Origin: Streptomyces sp. NBC_00690
Lineage (GTDB): Bacteria > Actinomycetota > Actinomycetes > Streptomycetales > Streptomycetaceae
Reading direction: 5' to 3'
NCBI RefSeq assembly: GCF_036226685.1
Contig: NZ_CP109009.1
Location: 2,790,001-2,854,000, forward strand
Length of the DNA stretch: 64,000 nucleotides
Shown here: piece by piece, positions 1 through 8,160 of the stretch
Numbering within the stretch: the stretch's first letter is position 1
Layout of the letters: each line of letters begins with the position of its first letter
Translations under genes and position numbers: made by a program
The notes under the pieces: model-generated
The model's input: the letters and a program-made list of their open reading frames with translations, nothing else
The model's database searches: none
What the model was told of the DNA's origin: nothing

Positions 1-1205
1 CACATCTCTTGGCCCTCGACGCCTGTACGGCGGCGGTCCTGACGGCCGTCTATGTGGTCCTGGCGGGCCAGGACGCCTCCGACGGTCTGCCCCGCTTCTG
101 CGGCCCGTGGTGGCTGGGTTGGCTGGTGGCGGTCGGGGTGGGAGGGCCGCTGGCCGTTCGCCGCCTATGGCCCCTGCCCGTCCTGGCCGTGGTCGTCGGG
201 GCCACGACGGCGGCAACACTCCTGGACATCACACGCGATCCCTATCTGGCCACTGCGCTGGCCGCCTGCGCGGTGGCGTCCGTCGAGCCGGTACGACGGG
301 CCTCGGCAGGGTTGGTCGGTGCCCTGGTGGTTTCGGCAGCCGCGGTCGTCATCGGCGAGGCGGTCATCACACCGGCCGGTCCGTGGTCGGAGGCGATCGG
401 AACCGCCGCGTTCGTCTGGCTCGTCGTCGGGGCCGCCTGGGCGGCGGGCCGTGTCGCGCGGGCCCGGGGAGCCCGGGCGGTCCAAAGGGATCGGCGTCTG
501 CTGGAGGATGCCCTGGCCGAGGAGCGTCTGCGCATCGCCAGAGAACTGCACGACATCGTGTCGCACAGCCTCAGCGTGATCGTCGTGAAGGCAGCAGTCG
601 CCAATCATGTGGCCGAGGAGCGCCCCCAGGAGACGCGGGATGCCGTCCGGGCGATCGAGCGGACCGGCCGGGAGGCACTGACCGAGATGCGTCGGGCCCT
701 GGGCGTGCTGCGCAGCGGATCCGCAGCGCACCACCGGCGAGAGCCCGGCCCTGCGCAGACCGATCCCCCTCCGGGACTGGCCGACCTGCCCGACCTCGTC
801 CACCGTGCCGAACAGGCCGGAGTCCGTATCGAACTGCGCACCCCACCGACCGCCGACCTCGACCAGGGGACGGAACTGACCGTCTACCGGATCGTCCAGG
901 AGGCACTGACCAACGTGGTCAGGCACGCTGGCGCCGGAACGCACTGCCAGGTGACGATCGCGGTCGACGCACGGGGAGAAGTGACGATCGAAGTGGTGGA
1001 CGACGGAGCCGGGAACACCACCTCCTCCGGGAGCGCGGAACTCCAGGGCGGTCATGGGCTCTTGGGAATGCGGGAACGCGTTACGGTGCACGGGGGGACG
1101 TTGACGATCGGGCCACGACCCGACGGCGGGTTCGCCCTGCTGGCCCGACTCCCGCCCGAACCTCCGCACAGCACGGCTGGAAGCCGATACGAGAGGTCGA
1201 GGTGA
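1..1205 (+). CDS. Sensor histidine kinase, NarL/DesK-type (5' end cut by window edge)
   Basis: Membrane histidine kinase that would phosphorylate the response regulator encoded next to it. The frame is open from base 3, so the N-terminus lies outside the window; a TTG at 9 is only an internal codon that could start. The visible part begins with several hydrophobic helices (to about base 450), then a HisKA_3 dimerisation region with the phospho-acceptor His in RELHDIVSHS (bases 549-551), then a complete HATPase_c domain: N box EALTNVVRHA, G1 box DDGAG, G2 box GHGLLGMRERV. All ATP-binding boxes are intact, unlike the GAF kinase at 29.5 kb. Its stop overlaps the regulator's GTG (GTGA), so the pair is translationally coupled. 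The signal sensed is unknown; no extracellular domain of useful size is visible. Confidence 0.93.
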   Translation, partial: HLLALDACTAAVLTAVYVVLAGQDASDGLPRFCGPWWLGWLVAVGVGGPLAVRRLWPLPVLAVVVGATTAATLLDITRDPYLATALAACAVASVEPVRRASAGLVGALVVSAAAVVIGEAVITPAGPWSEAIGTAAFVWLVVGAAWAAGRVARARGARAVQRDRRLLEDALAEERLRIARELHDIVSHSLSVIVVKAAVANHVAEERPQETRDAVRAIERTGREALTEMRRALGVLRSGSAAHHRREPGPAQTDPPPGLADLPDLVHRAEQAGVRIELRTPPTADLDQGTELTVYRIVQEALTNVVRHAGAGTHCQVTIAVDARGEVTIEVVDDGAGNTTSSGSAELQGGHGLLGMRERVTVHGGTLTIGPRPDGGFALLARLPPEPPHSTAGSRYERSR

Positions 1206-1900
1206 CCGAACCGATCCGGGTCCTCATAGCCGATGACCAGGCTCTCCTGCGAGGCAGCTTCCGAGTGCTCGTCGACACCGCCCCGGGGCTGACCGCCGTG
1301 GGAGAGGCGGCCGATGGTGCCGAAGCCGTCGACGGCGCCCGAAGGCTCCGCCCGGACGTGGTGCTGATGGACATCAGGATGCCCGGGACGGACGGGATCG
1401 AGGCGACGCGGAGCATCGCCGGATCTCCCGAGACCGCCGGTACGCGCGTCCTCATCCTCACGACCTTCGACCTCGACGAGTACGTGTACGGCGCACTGCG
1501 GGCCGGGGCTGCCGGGTTCCTCCTCAAGGACACCCCTCCCGAGGTCCTGTTGACGGGCATCCACACGGTCGCTGCCGGAGAGTCCCTGCTCGCGCCCTCG
1601 GTGACACGGCGGCTCATCGCCGAGTTCGCCCGGCTCCCTCGGGCGCACCATGCGCCGGGCCCCGTACTGGAGGCCCTCACCGCACGGGAGCGCGAGGTCC
1701 TGGTGCTCGTGGCGCGGGGACTGTCCAACACCGACATCTGCGAGTACCTCCACCTCAGCGGCGGCACGGTCAAGACCCACATGGGTCGGCTGCTGAGCAA
1801 GCTGGGCGCTCGGGACCGTGCGCAGTTGGTCATCAGCGCATACGAGTCGGGGCTCGTCCATGCCGCTCGTCCATCGGTGCCGAACCCCGGCCATCGTTGA
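1202..1900 (+). CDS. LuxR/NarL-family response regulator
   Basis: DNA-binding response regulator, 232 aa, partner of the preceding kinase. Receiver domain at residues 1-120 with the acidic pair D11/D12, the phosphorylatable Asp57 in LMDIRMPG and the conserved Lys109 in FLLKD. A LuxR-type helix-turn-helix fills about residues 157-222 (LTAREREVLVLVARGLSN, then GTVKTHMGRLL). The GTG start is chosen because it overlaps the kinase TGA and gives the canonical receiver N-terminus. Targets are not evident. The next gene is 170 bp downstream and could be one, but that is a guess. Confidence 0.95.
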   Translation: MTEPIRVLIADDQALLRGSFRVLVDTAPGLTAVGEAADGAEAVDGARRLRPDVVLMDIRMPGTDGIEATRSIAGSPETAGTRVLILTTFDLDEYVYGALRAGAAGFLLKDTPPEVLLTGIHTVAAGESLLAPSVTRRLIAEFARLPRAHHAPGPVLEALTAREREVLVLVARGLSNTDICEYLHLSGGTVKTHMGRLLSKLGARDRAQLVISAYESGLVHAARPSVPNPGHR

Positions 1901-2070
1901 TCAGGGGCTCCCGTCGGCACCGCGCGCTTTAACCGCCGATGAGTGCACGCCCCCTACACCCCCTACCCCAGTAGCATCCCCGGCTTGGCTCCCCGGGGTG
2001 ACGATCCCCGACCCGTCGCCTTCCTACCTTCCTCCCGTCACACCCAACGGGAGAAGGAGGGGACGGGCCG

Positions 2071-3108
2071 ATGCGCCGCTACAAGAGGACCCTGCTGGCC
2101 GTCGCGCTCGCGACCAGCGTCATCACCGGGACGGCCGGATGGGCGTCGGGAAGTGCGCAGCGCGCGGTCACCGGGCCGCCGCCCGGCACCGACGCCTGGG
2201 TCGAAGACCGCTCCATCGGACGGGCGTTGCCGCACCCGGCGACCGCATCGGCGCGGCAGGTGGCCGGCTTCTTCCGTACGTTGAGCCCTCCGCAGCAGGG
2301 GGAGCTCGTGCGACGGCATCCGCTCGTCGTGGGGAACCTGGACGGCGTACCCGTCGCGCTGCGCTACCGGGCGAACTCACTGGCGGTGCGCGGCACCTCC
2401 TTCGAGCGGCTGGCTGCTCCCGGGCGGCAGATCCTGGCCTTCGATCCCCGGGGGCGGGGGCAGGTCGCCGAGGTGTACGGGGACCTGGAGCGGGCCCGTA
2501 CCGTGTCCGTGGTCGTGCCCGGGGCGGACATCGACGCCGGGACCTTCGATCGGACCGGCGACCCCTACGGCACTCCGACGGGCATGGCCAAGTCGTTGCG
2601 CACCGCGGCGGGGAACGGGACCGCCGTCATCGCCTGGGCGGGGTACACGACACCCGTCGGTGTCGGTCCCGACGCCGCCACGGGGAAGCTCGCCGAAGCA
2701 GGGGCCGTGCGGCTGACCCGCTTCGGGCAGGGACTCAAGGCGCTGGCGCTACCGGCTCCTGTGCTGTTCTGCCACAGCTACGGCTCGGTCGTCTGTGGAC
2801 TCGGCGCCCGGGACGAGGGCCTGAACGCCTCCGGCATCGTCGTCTTCGGCTCCCCCGGTGTGCGCGCCGACTCGGCACGGGAGTTGAAGACCCCGGTGTG
2901 GGCGGCCAAGAGCGCCGACGACTGGATCTCCAAGGTGCCCCCTGTGCACTTCCTGGGGCTCGGCCACGGAAACGACCCCACCGACCCGGACTTCGGCGCC
3001 CGTCCCGTACCGGCCCGCCAGGCCCACGGGCACAGCGGCTACTTCGTCCCCGGCACCGACTCGCTCCACGCGTTCGCCGCCATCGCCAGGACGGGAGGCA
3101 CACGATGA
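2071..3108 (+). CDS. Secreted alpha/beta hydrolase (DUF1023-like)
   Basis: 345-aa exported hydrolase. A signal peptide is visible (basic RRYKR, then a hydrophobic stretch to about residue 30). The body resembles the actinobacterial DUF1023 alpha/beta-hydrolase family: a nucleophile elbow CHSYGS in the middle, and a late His in the HGHSGYF context as candidate catalytic base. A good Shine-Dalgarno (GGAGGGG) precedes the ATG. The stop overlaps the start of the acyltransferase gene (ATGA), so the two are co-translated. This suggests an envelope ester or acyl-transfer pair, but the substrate is unknown. Confidence 0.85.
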   Translation: MRRYKRTLLAVALATSVITGTAGWASGSAQRAVTGPPPGTDAWVEDRSIGRALPHPATASARQVAGFFRTLSPPQQGELVRRHPLVVGNLDGVPVALRYRANSLAVRGTSFERLAAPGRQILAFDPRGRGQVAEVYGDLERARTVSVVVPGADIDAGTFDRTGDPYGTPTGMAKSLRTAAGNGTAVIAWAGYTTPVGVGPDAATGKLAEAGAVRLTRFGQGLKALALPAPVLFCHSYGSVVCGLGARDEGLNASGIVVFGSPGVRADSARELKTPVWAAKSADDWISKVPPVHFLGLGHGNDPTDPDFGARPVPARQAHGHSGYFVPGTDSLHAFAAIARTGGTR

Positions 3109-4313
3109 CGTTCGCCGCGACGGTCGCGAAGATCGAAGCCCGCACCCCCGCACACCGCGACCGCGCCGTCGACGGGCTGCGGGCGCTCGCCCTGCTGGCC
3201 GTCCCCCTCGGCCACTGGCTCCTGGGCGGTCTCGCTCTCGGCGACGACGGCGCACTCCGCAACGCCAGTCCGCTCGCCTCCTTCGGCGTCTTCGCACCGA
3301 TCAGTTGGGTGCTCCAGATGCTGGGAATCTTCTTCCTGGTCGGTGGCTACGCCTCCGTGCTGTCCTTCCGTCGGCACACCGGGACCACCGGTCAGTGGCT
3401 GCGCCAGCGCACGGCCCGCCTCGGTCGGCCCGTGCTCGGTGTCACGGCGGTGTGGGCCGTGCTGCTCCCGGTGTTGTACGCGGTCGGGGTGCCCCTCACC
3501 ACCCTGCGCACCGGCTCCACCCTGGTCGTCCAACCCCTGTGGTTCGTCGGCGTGTATCTGGTGATCACCGCGCTGACGCCCTACTGCATCCGGGCCGCCC
3601 GCAGACTCGGCGCCTGGGCCGCTGCCCCGCTGCTGCTGAGCGTGACCGTCGTGGACCTGCTGCGGTACGGACCGTACGCGGATGCCGTGCCCTCCTGGCT
3701 GAGCATGCTCAACATCCTGCCCGGCTGGCTGTTCGCCTATCAGCTCGGAGTGAGCTGGGGCGAGGGCCGCATCACCCGGCGGCACGCCCGTGGGCTGCTC
3801 ATCGGCGGCGCCGCACTGTTCGCCCTGCTGCTCGCCGTCTTCCACTACCCGGCGTCGATGGTCGGTGTTCCGGGCGAGGCCCGCACCAACTCCCACCCGC
3901 CGTCGCTGCTGGTCCTGGCACTGGCCATGGTCCAGAGCGGCGCCGCGATCCTGTTGCGGGGACGACTGGCGAAGTTGCTGGCGCGGCCCGCGCTCTGGGC
4001 CCCCGTCGTGGTCATCAACCTGTCCGCGATGACGATCCTGTGCTGGCACCAGACGGCGATGCTGGCGGCGGCCGTGCCCGTGTCGTTCGCGGGGGCGGTG
4101 CCCGGGCTGACCACAGCCCCGGACACCCTCGGCTGGGTGCTGGCCCGGATCGCCTTCCTCCCACTGTTCGCCGGGCTGCTCATACTGATCGGACGGTACG
4201 CACGGGGCTTTGAATCGCCGTGGCGGACGGGAAGCGCATCGGCGGGGGTCCGTCGGGCGGCGGCGGGCGTGCTCGCCGCCGGATTCGCCGTCTTCGCGCT
4301 GGGGCTCGCCTGA
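3105..4313 (+). CDS. Acyltransferase family 3 membrane protein
   Basis: 402-aa integral membrane protein of the acyltransferase-3 (OafA/YrhL) family, which O-acylates surface glycans, lipids or exported products. Seen in the sequence: a short cytoplasmic N-terminus leading into DGLRALALLAVPLGHW, the family's first helix with its conserved Arg and His, then about ten hydrophobic helices. The ATG at 3105 overlaps the TGA of the secreted hydrolase upstream. Coupling to an exported hydrolase is compatible with acyl transfer and removal on the same envelope substrate, which is inference. It ends 29 bp from the convergent aldo/keto reductase gene. Confidence 0.88.
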   Translation: MTFAATVAKIEARTPAHRDRAVDGLRALALLAVPLGHWLLGGLALGDDGALRNASPLASFGVFAPISWVLQMLGIFFLVGGYASVLSFRRHTGTTGQWLRQRTARLGRPVLGVTAVWAVLLPVLYAVGVPLTTLRTGSTLVVQPLWFVGVYLVITALTPYCIRAARRLGAWAAAPLLLSVTVVDLLRYGPYADAVPSWLSMLNILPGWLFAYQLGVSWGEGRITRRHARGLLIGGAALFALLLAVFHYPASMVGVPGEARTNSHPPSLLVLALAMVQSGAAILLRGRLAKLLARPALWAPVVVINLSAMTILCWHQTAMLAAAVPVSFAGAVPGLTTAPDTLGWVLARIAFLPLFAGLLILIGRYARGFESPWRTGSASAGVRRAAAGVLAAGFAVFALGLA

Positions 4314-4342
4314 GAGTTGTTACGGAAGGGTGGGCAGTGCCG

Positions 4343-5362
4343 TCAGGACCGTTCCCGTGCCACCGCGGTCCACGTCATATCCGGGTAGCGGTCCCCGGCG
4401 ACCTGGCCCGCGATCGGCTCCAACTGCGCCAATTCCGCTTCGGTGAGCGTCAGCCGGGTCGCTGCCGTGTTCTCGCGCACGCGACCGGGGCTGCGGGTGC
4501 CCGGGATCGGCACCACCGACAGTCCGTGGACCGTGGCGCGCTGCTGGACCCAGGCCAGGGCGATCTGCGCGGGTGTCGCCCCGTGTGCAGCGGCGATCTT
4601 CCGCACGGGCTCCAGCAGCAAGGCGTTGAGTCGCGCGTTGTCACCGGTGAACCGCGGCTGGTGGGAACGGTAGTCGCCGGCCGCCAGGTCCCGGGCCGCG
4701 TCCGTGAAGGACCCGGTCAAGAAGCCGCGGCCCAACGGTGAGTACGGGACGAAGGCGATGCCCAACTCGACCGCCGCGGGCACGGCGCTGTGCTCCACAT
4801 CGCGGCTGAACAGGGACCACTCGGACTGGAGCGCGGTGATCGGGTGCACCGCGTGTGCCTCGCGCAGTTCGGCGCCGGTGACCTCGCTCAGACCGAGGTG
4901 TCGAACCTTGCCCGCGGTGACCAGTTCGCCCATGGCGCCCACCGACTCGGCCAGCGGAACCGCCGGATCGCGGCGGTGCATGTAGTAGAGGTCGATCACG
5001 TCGACGCCGAGCCGCGACAGGCTGGCGTCGATGGACTGCCGGACGTACGCGGGGTCGTTGCGCACACCGCGGTCCTCCGGATTGTCGGTGCGGACGATCG
5101 CGAACTTGCTGGCGATCGTGATCCGGTCGCGGTTCGCCCGGAAGAAGGGCGCGAGGAACCGTTCGTTGGCACCGCGGCCGTAGGCGTCGGCGGTGTCGAA
5201 GAGGGTGACGCCCTCGTCGAGGGCGGCGTCCAGGGTCTCGCGGGCGACGGACTCGTCGGTGGTCCCGTAGAACTCGCTGATGCCCATGCAGCCCAGGCCC
5301 TGCACACCGACCGAAGGCCCGTGGGTGCCGAGTCGGGTCGATGCGATCCTGCTGGTGTCCAT
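4343..5362 (-). CDS. Aldo/keto reductase
   Basis: 339-aa NADPH-dependent TIM-barrel oxidoreductase. The AKR tetrad is complete when numbered from the ATG at 5362: Asp56 and Tyr61 in FDTADAYG, Lys86 in IASKFA, His129 in YYMHRRD. The motif GLGCMG near the N-terminus places it among YajO/Tas-like cytosolic AKRs. A TTG three codons upstream (5371) is an alternative start; the ATG is preferred although its Shine-Dalgarno is weak. It lies 182 bp downstream of a MerR regulator on the same strand and may be controlled by it or read from its promoter. Physiological carbonyl substrate unknown. Confidence 0.93.
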   Translation of the reverse strand: MDTSRIASTRLGTHGPSVGVQGLGCMGISEFYGTTDESVARETLDAALDEGVTLFDTADAYGRGANERFLAPFFRANRDRITIASKFAIVRTDNPEDRGVRNDPAYVRQSIDASLSRLGVDVIDLYYMHRRDPAVPLAESVGAMGELVTAGKVRHLGLSEVTGAELREAHAVHPITALQSEWSLFSRDVEHSAVPAAVELGIAFVPYSPLGRGFLTGSFTDAARDLAAGDYRSHQPRFTGDNARLNALLLEPVRKIAAAHGATPAQIALAWVQQRATVHGLSVVPIPGTRSPGRVRENTAATRLTLTEAELAQLEPIAGQVAGDRYPDMTWTAVARERS

Positions 5363-5544
5363 CAGATTCAATCCGTTTCGGTTTCAGTGGAAGCGATCAA
5401 GCGATCAAGCGAAAGGTCGATCGGAGTCGGCCGAAGGTCGGTCGAAGGGGCGGTAAACAGGCCGGTGAAATGGGACGGTGGAACGGGGCGTTCGACCGTC
5501 AGGTCTCGAAGGTGGACGGGACACGACCGGGCCGCCCCCAGTGG

Positions 5545-5994
5545 TCAGTCGGCCGCCTGCTGGCGGTCCGCGTAGAACTCGATCTTGTAGTCCAGCACCG
5601 CGAGGGTGCCCTGGAGCTCCGCGATCCGGGTGAGGACATCACGGCGGGTGCGCGCCAGCAGTTCACGGCGCTCTGCCAAAGTTGAGTCCCCCACCCGGGT
5701 CAGTTCGGCGTAGCGGACCATGTCGGCGACCGACATTCCGGTCAGCCGCAACTTTCCGACCAGGGACAACCACTCCAGATCGCGGTTCCTGAACCGGCGC
5801 TGCCCGGTGTGCGAGCGATCCACGTGGGGCATCAGCCCGATCCGCTCGTACCAGCGCAGGGTGTGTGCGCTCAGTCCGGTGAAGTCCGCGACCTCGCTGA
5901 TCGTGTAGAGGTCCCGGCCGTCGGGGCGGGGAAGCGCTTCGGCGGGGGCAAAGCACATGCGCTCCCTGGTGGTGCTGCTCTCGGTCAGCGTCAT
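5545..5994 (-). CDS. MerR-family transcriptional regulator
   Basis: 149-aa MerR protein. Winged helix-turn-helix at the N-terminus (LYTISEVADFTGLSAHTLRWYERIG, quoted in two parts as YTISEVADFTGLS and HTLRWYERIG), then the RRF wing and a C-terminal coiled coil. No cysteine cluster for metal sensing is seen in the effector part. The ATG at 5994 is chosen over a GTG at 6003 because a -10 box ends 7 nt upstream, making the transcript leaderless. The adjacent perfect dyad (6012-6029) is the likely autoregulatory operator. The downstream aldo/keto reductase is the obvious candidate target, as in other MerR-AKR pairs that respond to reactive carbonyls or drugs. Confidence 0.92.
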   Translation of the reverse strand: MTLTESSTTRERMCFAPAEALPRPDGRDLYTISEVADFTGLSAHTLRWYERIGLMPHVDRSHTGQRRFRNRDLEWLSLVGKLRLTGMSVADMVRYAELTRVGDSTLAERRELLARTRRDVLTRIAELQGTLAVLDYKIEFYADRQQAAD

Positions 5995-6001
5995 GTCCTC
6001 C

Positions 6002-6032
6002 ACGCTAGGACCTTGGAGTGCACTCCAAGCAA
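6002..6032 (-). promoter_or_regulatory. MerR-type promoter with perfect 18-bp dyad operator
   Basis: Reading the minus strand: -35 TTGCTT (6027-6032), 19-bp spacer, -10 TAGCGT (6002-6007). The perfect palindrome CTTGGAGTGCACTCCAAG (6012-6029) fills the spacer. An over-long 19-bp spacer carrying a dyad is the hallmark of MerR-activated promoters. Transcription should start at or next to the merR ATG at 5994. Confidence 0.82.
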
Positions 6033-6080
6033 GCGGAATCCGGTGGAGTTCGCTCTGCGGACCGTTCTAGGTTCATGGCC

Positions 6081-6548
6081 ATGAGTCGCATTCGCCGTGC
6101 CACACCCGCCGACGCCGAGGAACTCATCCGACTGCGCAAAGTCATGCTCGACTCCTACGGCAGTCCTGACCCCGATGGGAGATGGATACCGGTCGCGATC
6201 ACCGATCTGCGCAGCCGGCTCGCGCCCGTGGACGCTGACCTGGCCGCGTTCGTCGCGGAGCGTGCGGAGAGCGGCGCACTGGCCGCCTGTGCGGTGGGCT
6301 CCGTGGAGCGCCGGCTCGGTAGTCCGGGCAACCCCGGAGGTAGGAACGGTCATCTCTTCAGCGTCGCCACCGACCCCGACATGCGCCGTCGGGGACTGTC
6401 CCGCGGCTGTGTGGAAGCCCTGCTGGACTGGTTCCGGGAGCGGGGCCTGACCCGGGTCGAGCTTCGGGCGTCGCCGGAGGCCGAACCGCTCTATGCCTCC
6501 CTCGGGTTCGTCCGGACCCCCGATCCGGCCATGAGACTGACCCTTTAG
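6081..6548 (+). CDS. GNAT-family N-acetyltransferase
   Basis: 155-aa single-domain GNAT acetyltransferase using acetyl-CoA. It opens with SRIRRATPADAEELIRLR, typical of beta1-alpha1. The acetyl-CoA pyrophosphate loop is the MRRRGLSRGC segment (Q/R-x-x-G-x-G/A region), and the fold closes with EPLYASLGFVRT. Two in-frame ATGs exist (6075 and 6081). The second is preferred because a -10-like TAGGTT (6068-6073) places the transcription start at it and no Shine-Dalgarno is seen. Substrate unknown. It is divergent from merR across the 18-bp dyad. Confidence 0.88.
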   Translation: MSRIRRATPADAEELIRLRKVMLDSYGSPDPDGRWIPVAITDLRSRLAPVDADLAAFVAERAESGALAACAVGSVERRLGSPGNPGGRNGHLFSVATDPDMRRRGLSRGCVEALLDWFRERGLTRVELRASPEAEPLYASLGFVRTPDPAMRLTL

Positions 6549-6551
6549 GCT
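6546..6551 (+). promoter_or_regulatory. -10 box of the serine hydrolase gene, overlapping the GNAT stop codon
   Basis: TAGGCT begins with the TAG stop of the acetyltransferase gene. It lies 7 nt upstream of the next ATG (6559), the spacing expected for a leaderless transcript. No -35 element was identified with confidence. Confidence 0.5.
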
Positions 6552-6558
6552 CGTGGTC

Positions 6559-7383
6559 ATGCAGAGCCTGGCAATGATCGACGACTGGCCCGTTCCGACC
6601 GCGGCGGCGGCCGTCGTACGCGCGGACGGCACCGTGACCGGTGCGCACGGTCCGGTCGACCGACGCTTCCCGCTCGCCTCCGTCACCAAGCCGCTCGCCG
6701 CGTACGCGGTCCTCGTGGCCGTCGAGGAGGGTGCGCTCGAACTGGACGAGCCGGCCGGACCCGAGGGGTCCACGGTGCGCCATCTCCTCGCCCACACCTC
6801 GGGGCTGGCGTTCGACGAGCACAAGGTCAGCGCCGAGCCGGGGACGCGTCGGATCTACTCCAACGCCGGTTTCGAGGTGCTGGCCGACCACGTGGCCAAG
6901 GCCACCGACATCCCCTTCGCCGAGTATCTGCACCAGGCCGTCCTGGAGCCGCTGGGCATGACGGGGACCTCGCTGGAGGGTTCCGCGGCAAAGGACGCCG
7001 TCTCCACGGTGAACGACCTGGTCCGCTTCGCGGCCGAGGTGCAGTCGCCACGGCTCCTAGACGCGCGTACGGTCCTGGCGGCGATGACGGTCGTGCACCC
7101 CGGGCTCGACGGACTGCTGCCCGGGTACGGCCGGCAGCGGCCGAACGACTGGGGTCTCGGCTTCGAGATCAAGGACGGCAAGTCGCCGCACTGGACCGGC
7201 GCCTCCTCCTCGCCCCACACCTTCGGGCACTTCGGCCAGTCGGGGACGTTCCTGTGGATCGACCCCGAGGTGGGGGCGGCCTGTGTGGCCCTGACCGACC
7301 GGGCCTTCGGGGCGTGGGCGGTGGAGGCATGGCCACCGTTCACGGACGCCGTGCTCGCCGAGCTGCGTTCGGCTGCCGGCTGA
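6559..7383 (+). CDS. Serine hydrolase, class C beta-lactamase/DD-peptidase family
   Basis: 274-aa cytosolic penicillin-recognising-fold hydrolase. Catalytic SxxK is S41-V-T-K44, and the Y-x-N motif is Tyr100 in IYSN. The third motif region (GHFGQSG, near residue 220) replaces the KTG triad, as in esterase-like members. No signal peptide is present, so a cytoplasmic esterase or peptidase is more likely than a true beta-lactamase. Start: ATG 6559 with a -10 box 7 nt upstream; a GTG at 6553 is a weaker alternative. Substrate unknown. Confidence 0.88.
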   Translation: MQSLAMIDDWPVPTAAAAVVRADGTVTGAHGPVDRRFPLASVTKPLAAYAVLVAVEEGALELDEPAGPEGSTVRHLLAHTSGLAFDEHKVSAEPGTRRIYSNAGFEVLADHVAKATDIPFAEYLHQAVLEPLGMTGTSLEGSAAKDAVSTVNDLVRFAAEVQSPRLLDARTVLAAMTVVHPGLDGLLPGYGRQRPNDWGLGFEIKDGKSPHWTGASSSPHTFGHFGQSGTFLWIDPEVGAACVALTDRAFGAWAVEAWPPFTDAVLAELRSAAG

Positions 7384-7399
7384 GCCCCCACCGAGCGGC

Positions 7400-8059
7400 T
7401 CAGCCGGTGAACTCCCAGATCAGCACCTCGGTCGGTCCGGCGGTCGGGATCAGCTCCAGCCCTCGGCCGTCCGTGATCCGCGCCGCGTCCCCCGGTCCCA
7501 GGTCGTCTTCGCCCAGCCGGAGTTCACCGCGGACGACATGGACGTGGACCGCCGCCGCCGTGGGAAGCGCGGTCCGCTCCCCCACCGCCGGGCGGCGGAT
7601 GTGGAGCAGCGCACCCGATGCGGGAAGTTCATAGGGCTCGGCGTCCCCGATCGCGCGCACCACCTCGTACGAGGGCTCACCCCCGTGGGAGCGCGGCGCC
7701 AGCCACATCTGGACGAACACCAGGGGCGTGTCGCCGTCGTTGCGCTCCTCGTGCCGGACCCCGCTCGCCGCACTCAGCCGCTGGACGTCCCCGGGCCGTA
7801 CGACGGTGGTGTGGCCCGCCGAGTCGCGGTGGGTCAACTCGCCCTCCACGACCCAGGTGACGATCTCGGTATGGCTGTGGGGGTGTTCGTCGAAGCCGGC
7901 CCCCGGCTCCAGACGCTCCTCGTTGCAGGCGATGAGCTCACCGAAGCGAAGATTGTCCGGGTCGTAGTGGGAACCGAACGAGAAGGCGTGGCGGGTGGTG
8001 ATGCCCCGTGCGGGCTCGCCACCGCTGTAGCGCTCATCCGAACGCCGTACATCGATCAC
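7400..8059 (-). CDS. Pirin-like bicupin protein
   Basis: 219-aa pirin family protein (YhaK/YhhW-like), related to quercetin 2,3-dioxygenases. The N-terminal cupin carries the metal-binding cluster HPHSHTEIVTWVVEGE around residue 60 and a later HEE. The C-terminal cupin is degenerate, as usual for pirins. The start is GTG 8059. There is no Shine-Dalgarno at proper distance, but a -10 TACGGT lies 6 nt upstream on the minus strand, again implying a leaderless mRNA. It is divergent from fasR across 101 bp. Function in streptomycetes is not settled; redox or stress roles are usual guesses. Confidence 0.92.
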   Translation of the reverse strand: MIDVRRSDERYSGGEPARGITTRHAFSFGSHYDPDNLRFGELIACNEERLEPGAGFDEHPHSHTEIVTWVVEGELTHRDSAGHTTVVRPGDVQRLSAASGVRHEERNDGDTPLVFVQMWLAPRSHGGEPSYEVVRAIGDAEPYELPASGALLHIRRPAVGERTALPTAAAVHVHVVRGELRLGEDDLGPGDAARITDGRGLELIPTAGPTEVLIWEFTG

Positions 8060-8160
8060 GGGCCCACCGTAGCCTCCGCCATGGGCCCGGCCGTGTCCCG
8101 TTCACCGTCCACGAACCCCGGCACTTAGCTACGGCGTCCCGATAAGGCACTCTTGTCCCC
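8060..8160. promoter_or_regulatory. Divergent promoter region pirin / fasR
   Basis: 101 bp. On the minus strand TACGGT ends 6 nt before the pirin GTG. On the plus strand CACTCT (8148-8153) ends 7 nt before the fasR GTG. Both genes lack a clear Shine-Dalgarno, so both may be leaderless. The fasR -10 is the weaker assignment. Confidence 0.5.

Noticed and set aside
1818-4313. A single 831-codon open frame covering the hydrolase and acyltransferase region
   Set aside because: Only its part from 3105 encodes a recognisable protein. Upstream it is an out-of-frame shadow of the secreted hydrolase with Arg/Gly-rich translation.
4790-5575. 261-codon plus-strand frame opposite the aldo/keto reductase
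   Set aside because: Typical antisense shadow of a high-GC gene; the minus-strand AKR has a complete catalytic tetrad.
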